Source: Haloarcula sebkhae (lineage in GTDB: Archaea > Halobacteriota > Halobacteria > Halobacteriales > Haloarculaceae). From it: a stretch of DNA of 64,000 nucleotides. Where the stretch lies: positions 248,001 to 312,000 of the forward strand of contig NZ_BMPD01000003.1 of NCBI RefSeq assembly GCF_014647415.1, written 5' to 3'. The notes under the pieces are model-generated. The model was given only the letters and a program-made list of their open reading frames with translations. It made no database searches and was not told the DNA's origin. The position numbers and the translations under genes are program-made. Below, piece by piece: positions 18,124-28,172 of the stretch. Numbering within the stretch: the stretch's first letter is position 1; every line of letters begins with the position of its first letter.

Positions 18124-19327
18124 CTGAGCCACCCCCCTCACTGTGTCCGCCGGTGTCACCGGCACTGTGGCCGTGGCCGCCATCGGCCCGTGCGTCGCTG
18201 TCTTCGGGACCAGTATCCTCACTAGCTTTTCGGCGCTCAGCCGGCCAGTCATCCGCCGACAGTGCTTCGTCTGCTTCGACGCCTGTCTGGTCCGCGTTCT
18301 CTTCGTGCTGTGTCACAGTGTCGTCGGTAGGCATATCTTCGGGATACAGGAGACACGCGGCAGTGTGGTCCGCTGATTCGCCGACCTCGACATGCGCGGG
18401 ATGGACCCGCTCACACTCGTCGAAGCCCTTTGGGCACCGACTGACGAACCGGCAGTACGACGCCGATTCGTGCGGCGTCGGTACGTCCCCTTCGATAGTG
18501 GGTAGCCGATCCGTACTGGGGTTCCGGCCAGGAATGCTCTGCAGGAGTCCCTGCGTGTATGGATGGTGTGGGTTCGCGAACAGTTCCTCTACGGGTGCTT
18601 GCTCGACGACTTCGCCGGCGTACATCACGGCGACGCGGTCGGCGACCTCCGCGATGACGCCCATGTCGTGTGTAATGAACATGATACCGATGTCACGCTC
18701 CGTCTGGATTTCCTGTAACAGGTCCAATATCTGGGCCTGAATGGTGACATCGAGTGCTGTCGTCGGCTCGTCACAGATGAGCAGATCTGGGTCACAGGCC
18801 AGTGCCATCGCGATGACGGCTCGCTGACGCATCCCGCCGGAGAACTCGTGTGGGTACTCATCGACACGCCGCGCCGCATCGGGGATGCCGACTGCACGCA
18901 GCAGTTCGATGGCTTCCGACTTGGCCTCGGCGCCTTCCATATCACGGTGGAGCTCAAGCGCCTCGATGATCTGGTTCCCGACAGTGTACACCGGGTTGAG
19001 CGAGCTCAGCGGGTCCTGAAACACCATCGCGATGTCGCCGCCACGAACTGACCGGTATTGCTTCTCCGAAAGCGTCGTCAGCTCTCGCCCGTCCAACCGT
19101 ATGGACGACTCTTCGCGGATTTCGCCCGGACTGTCGACCAGTCCCATTATCGAGCGCGCGGTGACGCTCTTACCCGAACCGGATTCGCCGACGATACCGA
19201 GCGTCTCGCCGCGTTCGATATCGAATGAAACGCCGTCGACAGCGCGGATCTCCTCTTTATCACTGTGGAACACGGTCCGGAGGTTGTCAACGGCCAGCAG
19301 CGGCTCGCCGTCTTCGGTGTGGCTCAT
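18116..19327 (-). CDS. Oligopeptide ABC transporter ATPase, DppD/OppD type
   Basis: 403 aa. Walker A GESGSGKS (47-54), signature EFSGGMRQR, Walker [13 protein letters not shown]. The C-terminal iron-sulfur motif is regular: C292, C298, C305 and C325. After residue ~335 comes a low-complexity acidic, Gly/His-rich tail that other DppD proteins lack. ATG 19327 overlaps the permease stop by 4 nt. It energises peptide import together with the DppF-type ATPase. Confidence 0.9.
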   Translation of the reverse strand: MSHTEDGEPLLAVDNLRTVFHSDKEEIRAVDGVSFDIERGETLGIVGESGSGKSVTARSIMGLVDSPGEIREESSIRLDGRELTTLSEKQYRSVRGGDIAMVFQDPLSSLNPVYTVGNQIIEALELHRDMEGAEAKSEAIELLRAVGIPDAARRVDEYPHEFSGGMRQRAVIAMALACDPDLLICDEPTTALDVTIQAQILDLLQEIQTERDIGIMFITHDMGVIAEVADRVAVMYAGEVVEQAPVEELFANPHHPYTQGLLQSIPGRNPSTDRLPTIEGDVPTPHESASYCRFVSRCPKGFDECERVHPAHVEVGESADHTAACLLYPEDMPTDDTVTQHEENADQTGVEADEALSADDWPAERRKASEDTGPEDSDARADGGHGHSAGDTGGHSEGGGSDE

Positions 19328-20784
19328 CCGCCACCACCTCCGGCGGCCGCGCCAGCTGCACCGCCTTCAGCACCCTCGCTCTGTGGGTCGATAGCGTCAC
19401 GGATTCCGTCGCTCAACGCGTTGAATCCGGTGACAACCAGCGTAATCAGGAGCCCCGGAATGAGCGAGATGTGCCAGGACTGACTGGCGACGTACTGCTG
19501 CCCGATGTTGATCGCCCGCCCCCATTCAGGAGTCGGGGCGTTAATCCCGAGTCCGATGAACGAGAGGGCAGAGACGGAAATAATGACGCCACCGAGCGTC
19601 AGGGAGGCGTAAACCAGGAGATAGCCGAGGATATACGGAGCCATATGTTTCCGCATAATCACAGTGGGTCGCTGGCCGTAACTCTTTGCCGCGTCGACCC
19701 ACTCCTGTTCGCCGACCTGTAACGCAGGGCCACGTATCGCTCGCCATAGCCCCGGCCAGCGTATCAACGCAAACAGGAGGATGAACAGCATTGCCCCGTT
19801 GTATAACTCTGATATCCAGTGGTTCTGGAACACCACCGTCGCAAGAATCACCAACAGCAATGCTGGCATTGCTTGCACGGAGTCACTGGTCAGTACCACG
19901 ATGAGATCAGCCGCCCCTTTGTAGTAGGCGGTAACTAAGGCCAGTGTTGTTGCGATAAATCCTGCAATCGCCATCGACCCGAGGCCGATGAACAGCGACA
20001 ACCGTGCGCCAAAGGCGAGGAAGGTAAACAGGTCCTTGCCGCTGACGAGCGTTCCGACAGGGTGGAACCGCCCAAAGTCGTCATAACTCCAGACGCCGAC
20101 ATTGCTGTCCCCACTACCACGGGAGGCGGAACCGAGGTTCGCCTCGCCGATAGTAACCGTTTCGACCGTCTCCGTGTCCTCGTTGTAGTACTGCATATCG
20201 TAGGAGTACGGTCCTTCAATATTCTCTTCGGCCGTCGTTGGGCCGATAACCGGTGCGAACGCGGCCATCGTAACGAAGAAGACGACGACAGCGAGTCCGA
20301 ACAGACCCCAGTAGTGGCTTCGGAGTCGGTCGATGACGTCGTCAGTTGGCGTCCAGTCAGCAGCACGATAGTGCCGGCGGAAGAGCACGTAGCCGTACCA
20401 CAGCCAGCCCAGCAGGACTGCAACGTATGCATACACCAGCAGGAAACGGATGAGCCATGCGTACTTCGGCTCGAGGCCGAGGAACGTGCCCTGCCAGGCG
20501 CTCCCGTCGTAGTACCCCCGGTTGGGTATCAGTTCTCGGCTCAGCAGATGTGGCAGTTCGCCGAAGTAGGCTGAGGCACTGGCGAACGCCTCGGCGCCGG
20601 GTGCTCCCGGGAGCAACCCGAGCCCAGCGCCTATCGCGCCAAGCAACCCATCGAGGTACGTTGGTCCTTCAAGCAGTAACAGGACACAGAGGATGGCACC
20701 CCACAGCAGCGCCGGCCCGGGGTGTGCCTTGAGCCGGTCCCGCAACGGCTGATCGATGTCTTCGGTGGGTTCTGTCTCCATCAT
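19324..20784 (-). CDS. Oligopeptide ABC transporter permease, DppC type
   Basis: 486 aa, longer than the usual ~300. The C-terminal half (from about 250) is the BPD_transp_1 permease with the EAA-type loop EWVDAAKSYGQRPTVIMRKHMAPY. The N-terminal half adds two or three extra membrane helices (about 27-48, 110-130, 155-185) and an extracellular-looking domain rich in Asp/Gly/Tyr. It ends in an Ala/Gly run. ATG 20784 overlaps the upstream permease stop (ATGA). Confidence 0.88.
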   Translation of the reverse strand: MMETEPTEDIDQPLRDRLKAHPGPALLWGAILCVLLLLEGPTYLDGLLGAIGAGLGLLPGAPGAEAFASASAYFGELPHLLSRELIPNRGYYDGSAWQGTFLGLEPKYAWLIRFLLVYAYVAVLLGWLWYGYVLFRRHYRAADWTPTDDVIDRLRSHYWGLFGLAVVVFFVTMAAFAPVIGPTTAEENIEGPYSYDMQYYNEDTETVETVTIGEANLGSASRGSGDSNVGVWSYDDFGRFHPVGTLVSGKDLFTFLAFGARLSLFIGLGSMAIAGFIATTLALVTAYYKGAADLIVVLTSDSVQAMPALLLVILATVVFQNHWISELYNGAMLFILLFALIRWPGLWRAIRGPALQVGEQEWVDAAKSYGQRPTVIMRKHMAPYILGYLLVYASLTLGGVIISVSALSFIGLGINAPTPEWGRAINIGQQYVASQSWHISLIPGLLITLVVTGFNALSDGIRDAIDPQSEGAEGGAAGAAAGGGGG

Positions 20785-21821
20785 GCGTCGTACCCCACGC
20801 GTGGATCGATGATTGTGTACGCGAAGTCCTGTACGATATTCAGCCCGACGATGAGGAGGATGAACAGATACATCAGTGTTCCAACAAGCGGCAGGTCACC
20901 CTGCTTTGCCGCCTTGACGAACAGCAGGCCGATGCCATTGATTGAGAAGACAGTCTCGACGAGCACTGACCCGCCGATCAGGATGAACGCTTCGGCAGTG
21001 ATTACCGGTACAAGCGGAATCAGCGCGTTCCGGAAGATGTGCTTCCAGACCAGCACTCGCGGTGAGACGCCTTTGGCCTTGGCCGTTTCGACGTACTTCG
21101 AGTTGATCGTTTCGAGAACGGCAGTTCGGCCGATACGCATCTCCGTACCCATCGACGCGGACCCGAGCACCAGTGCGGGCGGCAGTATCTGCTTTGTCGC
21201 TTTCGCGAGGTTGGTCCATGCCTGTCCCGGGTCCGTTATCAGCCTCGCGGGATTCCTCAGCACGGCGAGGTTTGGCGAGGTGACGACGTTCGTCTCCACG
21301 ATGAAGCTGGTCCAGCTGAACCCAAACAGCTGTTCCGACTGCGAGAGTACCGTCACCAGAATGACCGCGAGCCAGAAGTTCGGCATCGCTCGCCAGACAA
21401 TCCCACCGAAGGAGGCGAAGTAGTCCGAGAACGTATTGGGATTCAGGCCGGCGTAGAAGCCGAGCGGAATGCCGATTCCGAGGGCGATCAGGACTGCCCA
21501 GAATCCGAGCCAGATCGTCCGCGGTGCGTAGCTGATGATGAGGTCGACGGCCGGCGTCCCGGAGTTGATCACCCACGACTGGCCCAGATCGAACAGGAAC
21601 AGGTTTCCCATAAAGTCGAAGTACTGTTCCCAGAGCGGCTCATTCAGCCCCAACCGTTGCTCGATCTGTTGAATCGCGCGAGCGTCACCTTTCGGACCGA
21701 GGATCGCCGCTGCAGGACTGAGCGGTCCCAGCCGGATAATTGCGAACGTTACTGTCGTTCCGAATATAATAACGGGGATTGACAGTACCAAGCGCTTGAG
21801 CATATACGTAGCGCGGCTCAT
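20781..21821 (-). CDS. Oligopeptide ABC transporter permease, DppB type
   Basis: 346 aa membrane protein with an N-terminal helix (LKRLVLSIPVIIFGTTVTFAIIRL), the DppB-like GDARAIQQIEQRLGLNEPLWEQYF segment, four to five further helices and the EAA loop KYVETAKAKGVSPRVLVWKHIFRN. It forms the membrane channel with the DppC-type permease. It follows the binding-protein gene after 112 nt and is overlapped by the next gene. Confidence 0.9.
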   Translation of the reverse strand: MSRATYMLKRLVLSIPVIIFGTTVTFAIIRLGPLSPAAAILGPKGDARAIQQIEQRLGLNEPLWEQYFDFMGNLFLFDLGQSWVINSGTPAVDLIISYAPRTIWLGFWAVLIALGIGIPLGFYAGLNPNTFSDYFASFGGIVWRAMPNFWLAVILVTVLSQSEQLFGFSWTSFIVETNVVTSPNLAVLRNPARLITDPGQAWTNLAKATKQILPPALVLGSASMGTEMRIGRTAVLETINSKYVETAKAKGVSPRVLVWKHIFRNALIPLVPVITAEAFILIGGSVLVETVFSINGIGLLFVKAAKQGDLPLVGTLMYLFILLIVGLNIVQDFAYTIIDPRVGYDA

Positions 21822-21933
21822 GGCTTAGCTTGTCTCCGTTGTACGGGTACTTGTGAGTTCATAATCTCTGAGGGCTGCGAAGTTGTTCCCGCCACCAACC
21901 GTGACGGGGACGATTACGTCAGCAGGGACGCGA

Positions 21934-23799
21934 TTACTCTCTGTCTCCGAGCGACACAGTGTTCATCTTCTGTCGGCTCGGTCCCATCCCGGCTGGCGGC
22001 GTAAAGTCAACGTGGTCGTACCAGAACAGCTCCCTCAGCTCGTGATACACCGGCAGCATTGCGACGTCTTCCCAGTTGGCGTTCTCAAGCTGGATGTACG
22101 CGTCGTTCCGGGCGGCCTGGTCTTCCTCTGTCGGTGCTGGGTTGTCGCCGATTGACTGATACGCCTCCTCAGCCCGCTGTGCAGCGTCGCCGTTCTCCGG
22201 CTGCCAGTTGACGTACGAAATCGGGAAATCGAGGCTTGTATCGGTCTGTGGCGGGTTCAGCAGCTGGAGGAAGTTGTCCGGGGCGGGCCAGTCGGCGACC
22301 CAACCAAGCGAGTACATCTCTAGCTCGCCGTTGCGACCACGTTCGAGGAGCGTGTTGAACGGTGCCTGATTGACTTCGAGGTCGATGAAGACACTCTCAA
22401 GCTGGTCCCGAAGGATGCTTGCGGTTTCGCTCCAGGTACCGGACTCGTAGATTGTCAGCTCCATGGCAAAACGCTCGTTTTCGCCGTAGCCAGCCTCTTC
22501 CATCACCGAGCGGGCCTCTCCGAGCTGGCTGTCGTCGTAGCCGTACGGGTACTCGTTTTCGGCGCGGTCGTTGTAGTTCTGGGGGCCGCCGGGGAAGATG
22601 GATTTCGGCGTGAAGTTGTACGCGGGTTCGCCGCGCTGTTTGAACACCTGCTCGACAACGGTGTGCTGGTTCATCGCGTACGCGACCGCCTGACGGACCG
22701 GCTTGGGCACGCTGGCCATATCAAAGCCGAGATAGAACACACCGATGGTCGACACACCGGAGTAATTGGCCGTGGCGCCGTTGCGCAACTCGCCGTAGGT
22801 CCCGTTCTGACGACCCTGGTCGTCTTCCTCCTCGACAGATACCTTCCCGGGGTCGTACTGCGCTGTGGGGAGCTCGAAGATGTCGGCATTGCGGTTCATC
22901 GCGTAGTTGTAATTGGCCGAATCGCTCTCGATGACCGCAAAGTGGACGCCATCGACGCTCGGGCTCTCGCCGTAATAGTCGTCGTACGCGCTGACCCTGG
23001 CCTCAGTGCCAGAGTCCCACGTATCGAACTCGAATGGCCCGTTCCCGACTGGGCTCGAACTGGAGAACTCGGCCTGTGTCACCTCACCCTCGTACCCTTC
23101 GATGTCGCCGACCATGCCCTCAGGAACTGGGGCGAAAGAAGTGTACGCAAGCATTTCCAGCGTGGACGCAAACGGCGATTCCAGCTGGATTTCGAGCGTC
23201 GTTTCGTCGACAGCTTCGACGCCAAGCGTCCCTGGCTTGTACACTTCCTGTTCCTCGCCGTCGACCGTCTCGGTCGTCGTTTCGTGTGTCACGCCCAGTG
23301 AGTCTAGAACGAAATAGGCACGACTGGAGTTGTCAGATGCAGTCAGCCGCTCGAATGAGTAGACGAAGTCACTGGCGGTTACGGTGTCCCCGTTGTGGAA
23401 GGTCGCATCTTTCAACTGGAACGTGTAGGTTGTGAAGTCATCAGATACCTCATAGTCCGCAGCCATAAGCCCCTCTACAGCGGGCTGCGCGTCGGGATAG
23501 TTCATCAGCGGGTCGAACATCTGCTGGATAACGATTCCTGACTGGGTGTCGGTCGACTCAATCGGATCCATCGTCGTCATCGTGCCCGTGTTGACCCGCC
23601 AGAGGTCACCGTCCTCTTTTAGGTCGGTCCCGACATCGCCTCCGCTGGAGTCCGTCGAGTCCATACCGCCGCCAGTTCCTTCCTCTGCTCCCTCAGTCTC
23701 GTCGCTATCACTGGAACATCCCGCCAGCGCTGCGGCCGCCGCAGCACTGCCCGTTGCTTTCAGAAACGATCGCCGTTCCATGCTACTTGAACGTGGCAT
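21934..23799 (-). CDS. Peptide ABC transporter substrate-binding lipoprotein
   Basis: 621 aa SBP_bac_5 family protein that captures peptides outside the cell. Tat-type signal with ERRSFLKATG and lipobox LAGC (C28), then a Ser/Asp/Gly linker and the binding domain (NTGTMTTMDPIESTDTQSGIVIQQMFDPL; DFVYSFERLT; AVAYAMNQ). ATG 23799 is preferred: the frame opens with TTG at 23811. First gene of the peptide transporter operon; the upstream 100 bp is very AT-rich, as expected of its promoter. Confidence 0.9.
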   Translation of the reverse strand: MPRSSSMERRSFLKATGSAAAAAALAGCSSDSDETEGAEEGTGGGMDSTDSSGGDVGTDLKEDGDLWRVNTGTMTTMDPIESTDTQSGIVIQQMFDPLMNYPDAQPAVEGLMAADYEVSDDFTTYTFQLKDATFHNGDTVTASDFVYSFERLTASDNSSRAYFVLDSLGVTHETTTETVDGEEQEVYKPGTLGVEAVDETTLEIQLESPFASTLEMLAYTSFAPVPEGMVGDIEGYEGEVTQAEFSSSSPVGNGPFEFDTWDSGTEARVSAYDDYYGESPSVDGVHFAVIESDSANYNYAMNRNADIFELPTAQYDPGKVSVEEEDDQGRQNGTYGELRNGATANYSGVSTIGVFYLGFDMASVPKPVRQAVAYAMNQHTVVEQVFKQRGEPAYNFTPKSIFPGGPQNYNDRAENEYPYGYDDSQLGEARSVMEEAGYGENERFAMELTIYESGTWSETASILRDQLESVFIDLEVNQAPFNTLLERGRNGELEMYSLGWVADWPAPDNFLQLLNPPQTDTSLDFPISYVNWQPENGDAAQRAEEAYQSIGDNPAPTEEDQAARNDAYIQLENANWEDVAMLPVYHELRELFWYDHVDFTPPAGMGPSRQKMNTVSLGDRE

Positions 23800-24048
23800 A
23801 TTGATACCCAAATTGCCCCCTACAAATAGAAGTTATGTCATACAGTAGCTTGAAATATTAAACTGCTCGCATGAAGAAATTCAGTTTATTATCTATAGTA
23901 ATCTTACATGATATATACTGTAGCGATTGTTCCCTGCATACAGATATTCCACCCCATAGAACCGGATTATCGGTGTCATTGACCGCACGCACCGGTATCT
24001 ACGTGGACTGACAGATGGCAGTAACCGCTGTCGCGATCAGCAACTGCG

Positions 24049-24390
24049 CTACCAGTCGACGGAGAGTGACCCGTCGCCGTTCGGGTCTGGGGCGATTTCT
24101 TCGTTCGTTCGCCGGTCGACGACGTGGATGATGCCACGGTCTTTCTTCGCCGGGCAGGCCTCCGCGGCCGCGACATTGTGATCGAGTTCCTCCTCGTCGA
24201 TGAAGTAGGTCTCGGGCTTGGCGATGCCGGTGTCCAGGTCGAGCGTCCAGTTGCGCGACTTCTCGGCGCACTTGCCCGCGCCGAAGCACTTGTTGGCCTC
24301 GAAGATGATCTTGTACGGTTTCTCCTCGATTGGGGGGCCGTCCTGTTCGCCGATTTCGCTCGGGTCGACGTGGTCGTCCGCGTCTGCCAT
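24049..24390 (-). CDS. Single-cluster ferredoxin
   Basis: 113 aa. Cysteines C35, C41 (CFGAGKC) and C79 (ACPAK) give the pattern of the small [3Fe-4S]/[4Fe-4S] ferredoxins that serve cytochromes P450, which lack the usual second cysteine of CxxCxxC. The surrounding IIFEANKC and LDLDTGIAKPETYFID fit the family; acidic ends are haloadapted. A P450 gene lies 9 kb away. It follows the MOSC gene after 54 nt and is probably co-transcribed. Start ATG 24390. Confidence 0.82.
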   Translation of the reverse strand: MADADDHVDPSEIGEQDGPPIEEKPYKIIFEANKCFGAGKCAEKSRNWTLDLDTGIAKPETYFIDEEELDHNVAAAEACPAKKDRGIIHVVDRRTNEEIAPDPNGDGSLSVDW

Positions 24391-24444
24391 TACACTCTGT
24401 TCGAGGCGGACCGCCTTTCGATTGTCGGTCTCGCTGCCGTTCCT

Positions 24445-25233
24445 TCATGACGTTTCGACTGCCGGCACGACCTCGACAGCGTCTCCGACGGCAAGGTCCG
24501 AACCGCGGTCGGCCTCGGGAACGCGGGCGATGAGCATTAGCGTGTAAAAGTGATCGAAGGCGTCGCGGTCGGCCCACTCCGGAAACGTCTCTTGCCGGCG
24601 TTCGATGAACTGTTCCCGGAATTCCGGTGTTTTCTCGCCGGTGTCGGGGTCCCGCTGAGGGACCACGCAGCGACCGCAGGGAGTCACCCCTTCGAAGCGA
24701 ACGCCGCCGGCCCGGAAGGCAGGAGCGTCCGCGCCGACGAAGCGGTCCTCCCAGAACGCCGGGACCCCGCCGATTTCCACGTTCGCCCGGAGTCGCCGTC
24801 GCAGCCCTTCAACGGTCACGTCGTCGAACCACGACGCTACGGTTTCCAGCGTCGCGGTGCTGATGACTGACGGCCCCATCTCCCGGCGGTCGACGTAGCC
24901 AAGCGTCTCGTCGCGCTCGACAGTCAGGTCCACACCGAAAAATTCGCTGAGCCACTCAGCAGCCCGGGTGCGCTCACCTGCATCCCGGAGTTCGAACGAC
25001 GCGCTGTCGCCATCGGTGGTGACCGACAGCGTTGCCGTTTCTGCGTCGTAGTTGGTGTCGATGTCGTGGACGCGGTCGGTCCGCTTCCCGTTGACCACGT
25101 CGCCGCCGGCGTCGAACATGGCGAACTCGCGGTCGTGCGCCAGCGTCCCGCCCGGGCGGATCGATACAGATTTGCAGTCCATGCCGTCCAGCGCCTTGAC
25201 GGGGTAGACGGTGAGTCGCTCGACGTGTGCCAC
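24445..25233 (-). CDS. MOSC-domain protein (mARC-like)
   Basis: 262 aa with an N-terminal beta-barrel (MAHVERLTVYPVKALDGMDC) and a C-terminal MOSC domain containing FEGVTPCGRCVVPQRDPDTGE, with C186 and C189; a conserved Cys in this block binds the molybdenum of mARC-type reductases. It may transfer sulfur to or bind Mo cofactor and reduce N-hydroxylated compounds; the ferredoxin next to it could supply electrons (inference). Confidence 0.85.
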   Translation of the reverse strand: MAHVERLTVYPVKALDGMDCKSVSIRPGGTLAHDREFAMFDAGGDVVNGKRTDRVHDIDTNYDAETATLSVTTDGDSASFELRDAGERTRAAEWLSEFFGVDLTVERDETLGYVDRREMGPSVISTATLETVASWFDDVTVEGLRRRLRANVEIGGVPAFWEDRFVGADAPAFRAGGVRFEGVTPCGRCVVPQRDPDTGEKTPEFREQFIERRQETFPEWADRDAFDHFYTLMLIARVPEADRGSDLAVGDAVEVVPAVETS

Positions 25234-25272
25234 TATCGGCTACTCGGTCGGAACGACGAAAACGTTGTGTGG

Positions 25273-25821
25273 TTACCGGTGAATCTCGACGGATTCGAGC
25301 AGCATCTCCTCGGTCGGCGCGTCGTTGCGGTCGGTGTCGACGCTACCGATGGACTCGACGACCTCCATCCCGTCGATGACCTTCCCGAAGACGGCGTGTT
25401 TGCCGTCGAGGTGGGGCTGAGCGTCGAGGGTAATGAAGAACTGCGAGCCGTTGGTGTTCGGGCCGCTGTTGGCCATGCTGAGGACGCCCGGACCGTCGTG
25501 GCTGAGTTCGTCGTGGAACTCGTCGTTGAAGGAGTAGCCGGGGCCGCCGCGGCCAGTGCCGGTCGGGTCGCCCATCTGGATCATGAAGTCCTCGATGATC
25601 CGATGGATGTCGATGTCGGTGTACAGCGGATCGATGCGTTTCTCGCCGGATTCTGGGTCTTCCCACGCGCCGGTTCCCGGGCCGATTTCGGTTCCGTCGT
25701 AGTCGTCGGCACCCTCAGCCAGGCCGACGAAGTTCTCGACGGTGGTCGGCACGCGCTCGTCGTACAGTTCGACTTCGATCTCGCCCTCTGTTGTATGGAG
25801 GGTCGCAGTCAGGTCACTCAT
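25273..25821 (-). CDS. Cyclophilin-type peptidyl-prolyl isomerase
   Basis: 182 aa. Catalytic blocks are present: [41 protein letters not shown] and [11 protein letters not shown]. No signal peptide, so it acts in the cytoplasm as a folding helper. ATG 25821 ([13 protein letters not shown]) starts on the first strand; the longer frame upstream is not conserved-looking. It ends 39 nt before the MOSC gene. Confidence 0.93.
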   Translation of the reverse strand: MSDLTATLHTTEGEIEVELYDERVPTTVENFVGLAEGADDYDGTEIGPGTGAWEDPESGEKRIDPLYTDIDIHRIIEDFMIQMGDPTGTGRGGPGYSFNDEFHDELSHDGPGVLSMANSGPNTNGSQFFITLDAQPHLDGKHAVFGKVIDGMEVVESIGSVDTDRNDAPTEEMLLESVEIHR

Positions 25822-25987
25822 ACTCAATCGGAGGGAAGCCCGGCAGAAAAGCCTGCCCACTGACCGAGAGTTCAAGTACTGAAACGAGGCCATCGCCGCC
25901 ATGGCTTGAGTAGCTGTCGCGTGGCGAGTCGCGGGAGTCCGACACGCCGCCACGCGAGCGAGAGTGTCGGCTGTTCGCTATACCGGG

Positions 25988-26920
25988 CTACGGTAGGTGT
26001 GACAGCAGCAGCTCCGACACCTGCTCGGGGGCGTCGAACTGGACCCAGTGGCTCGCCGCTGGGAGCCGCTCGACCCGACAGTCCGGAATCCATTCTTCGA
26101 GGTCCTGCGTTAGCGCGAGAGAGAGTGCGTCGTCCTGCACACCCCAGACAAGGAGCGTCGATGCTATCACCGGACGGTCGCCGACGCCGCCCTTCGTGAC
26201 AGTCAGCTTCGCGTTCCGCCGGACGAGCGCCCGGTAATAGTTGACTGCGGCCGTGCGTGCGCCCGGCTGCCCGAGCGCCCGCTTGTACCGCCGCACGTCA
26301 GTCTCGGTGAACGCGTCGGGACGAGTCGGCCCGTCAGTGAGAATACGCTCCAGCATGGTGAAATCCTTCCAGCCGAGGCTGGCCTCCGGCAGCACGGGAA
26401 GCTGGAAGAACAGCACGTACCAGGACCGGAGCAGCTGGTCGACAGAGCGGCGGAGCTCTCGCTCGTACGCCGTCGGGTGGGGTGCATTCAGGACCGCGAG
26501 CTGGTCGACGACATCGGGCCGGTCGATGGCGGTCTGCCAGGCGATTACACCGCCCCAGTCGTGACCGACGACATGGGCCTGTTCGCGGTCGAGGGCTGAG
26601 ACGAGGCCAGCGACATCGGCGACCAACTCGTCGATATGATACGCTGCGACGCCGTCGGGCTTGTCGGAGTGGTTGTAGCCCCGGAGATCCGGTGCGACCA
26701 CGCGGTAGCCGGCGTCCGCGAGCGCCGGAATCTGATGTTTCCAGGCGTACCAGAACTCCGGAAAGCCGTGTAACAGGACGACGAGGTCACCGTCCGGCGG
26801 GCCGGCGGTCACGGTGTGGAGTCTGATACCGTTGGTACCGACCAGCTCGTGGACCCCGGGCGTCTCCGACGCGGGTACCGTCCACGCAGTGCTGTCACGA
26901 GCGCTAGCGTGTTGTCCCAT
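25988..26920 (-). CDS. Alpha/beta hydrolase, epoxide-hydrolase-like
   Basis: 310 aa. Oxyanion motif HGFPEFW (51-57), nucleophile elbow GHDWGG with D121, cap domain in the middle, acid in LVWGVQDDAL and base in AASHWVQFD. The Asp nucleophile and HGFPEFW favour epoxide hydrolase or haloacid/haloalkane-type chemistry over esterase. Substrate unknown. Monocistronic, 57 nt after the TrpD-like gene start region downstream. Confidence 0.85.
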   Translation of the reverse strand: MGQHASARDSTAWTVPASETPGVHELVGTNGIRLHTVTAGPPDGDLVVLLHGFPEFWYAWKHQIPALADAGYRVVAPDLRGYNHSDKPDGVAAYHIDELVADVAGLVSALDREQAHVVGHDWGGVIAWQTAIDRPDVVDQLAVLNAPHPTAYERELRRSVDQLLRSWYVLFFQLPVLPEASLGWKDFTMLERILTDGPTRPDAFTETDVRRYKRALGQPGARTAAVNYYRALVRRNAKLTVTKGGVGDRPVIASTLLVWGVQDDALSLALTQDLEEWIPDCRVERLPAASHWVQFDAPEQVSELLLSHLP

Positions 26921-26977
26921 CAGAACGACTTCGCCCGCTCGGTAGAAGTGGGTTCCGCTCTGCCCGCCGTCGCCGGA

Positions 26978-28063
26978 TTAGAAGGCCCGAAGCTCGTCGA
27001 GTGTCGCCGCTGCGCTACCGTCGGCAATTGCCTCACGGGCCTGCTCAAGACCGTCCTGAATGCTATCAGCGTCCTCACGGGCATAGATGCGGAGCGCGGC
27101 GTTGAGCGCGACAGCGTCGGCGAAGCCGTCCTCGCGCTCGCCGGCCAGCACGGCCTCGGTTATCGCCGCCGACTCCTCGGCCACGTCCTCGACCTGCAGG
27201 TCCTCGCTTTCGATGTCCATTCCGTACTCGCCGGTACGGATCTCGAAGTCCGCGATGTCCTCGTCGTCGGACTCGTCGCCGGCGACGGGCCATTCGGCGA
27301 CGATGGTCTCGCCGGGGCGAACGTCGTCGTAGCCCTCCATGCCCTGGAAAAACAGGGCACGCTCGACGCTGCTGGTCTCAGATTGGGTGAGCGTACGGAC
27401 CATCTTCTTCGCGAAGGCCAGATGGTAGAAGCTGCCCAGATGCACGCTGGCGTTAGCCGGGTTCGCGAGCGTTTCGACAGTGTTGACGAAGGTCCGGACG
27501 CCCATGTTGTCGCGGCGCTCGAACAGGGCGTCGATGCCGGGGTTGAATTCCGGCTGATAGTAGAAGCCAAAGCCGACCTCATCGACCATGTCGGCGCTTT
27601 CGCTTGGCTCGATTTCCGTTCGGACTCCCAGTTCGTCCAGTACGTGCTTGTAGGCGTCCTGCTTCTGTGTCGGGACGCGGTCGCCGGAGTGGACGACAAC
27701 GGGCGTGCCCGCGGCGGCGGCGACGACACCTGCGCCGACGCCGAGAATAGCCGACCGGCCCTTCCCGTCGTAGTTGGCCCCGCAGTCGACTGGGTCAGCG
27801 TCCGGCGTGGCTGTCTCGACTGACTCCTCGGACATCACGTCGACGTACGCACCCAGCTCTTCGGGGGTGTTGCGTTTCCAGCGGTTGGCGAGCCAGAACG
27901 CGCCGAGCGTCGTGTGATCGGGTTCGTCGCCGAGGATGCGCTGGAACGCCTCCCGGGCCTGTGTGCGGGACATATCGTCGGCCGATTTGTGACCGGAGCC
28001 GACGACTTCCGTCATGAGTCGTTTGAGCGGCCATTCGCCGTACTCCCGGGTCGCTTGCGCCAT
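26978..28063 (-). CDS. Anthranilate phosphoribosyltransferase-like protein
   Basis: 361 aa with the glycosyltransferase family 3 layout: helical N-domain (EAFQRILGDEPDHTTLGAFWLANRWK) and a nucleoside-phosphorylase-like domain (GAGVVAAAAGTPVVVHSGDRVP). The canonical TrpD pyrophosphate loop GTGGD is not seen; instead there is DCGANYDGKGRSAILG. So it is a TrpD2-like paralogue rather than the tryptophan enzyme; the real substrate is unknown. Confidence 0.75.
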   Translation of the reverse strand: MAQATREYGEWPLKRLMTEVVGSGHKSADDMSRTQAREAFQRILGDEPDHTTLGAFWLANRWKRNTPEELGAYVDVMSEESVETATPDADPVDCGANYDGKGRSAILGVGAGVVAAAAGTPVVVHSGDRVPTQKQDAYKHVLDELGVRTEIEPSESADMVDEVGFGFYYQPEFNPGIDALFERRDNMGVRTFVNTVETLANPANASVHLGSFYHLAFAKKMVRTLTQSETSSVERALFFQGMEGYDDVRPGETIVAEWPVAGDESDDEDIADFEIRTGEYGMDIESEDLQVEDVAEESAAITEAVLAGEREDGFADAVALNAALRIYAREDADSIQDGLEQAREAIADGSAAATLDELRAF

Positions 28064-28172
28064 GGAAACGTGTTCGGGCCAGAGTTCAAAAGCCCCTGCG
28101 TTTCGTTCTCAATCTGTGGGAACCGACCGCCTTCCCGAAAGGGATACACGACTACGCTCCTAATCGAACACA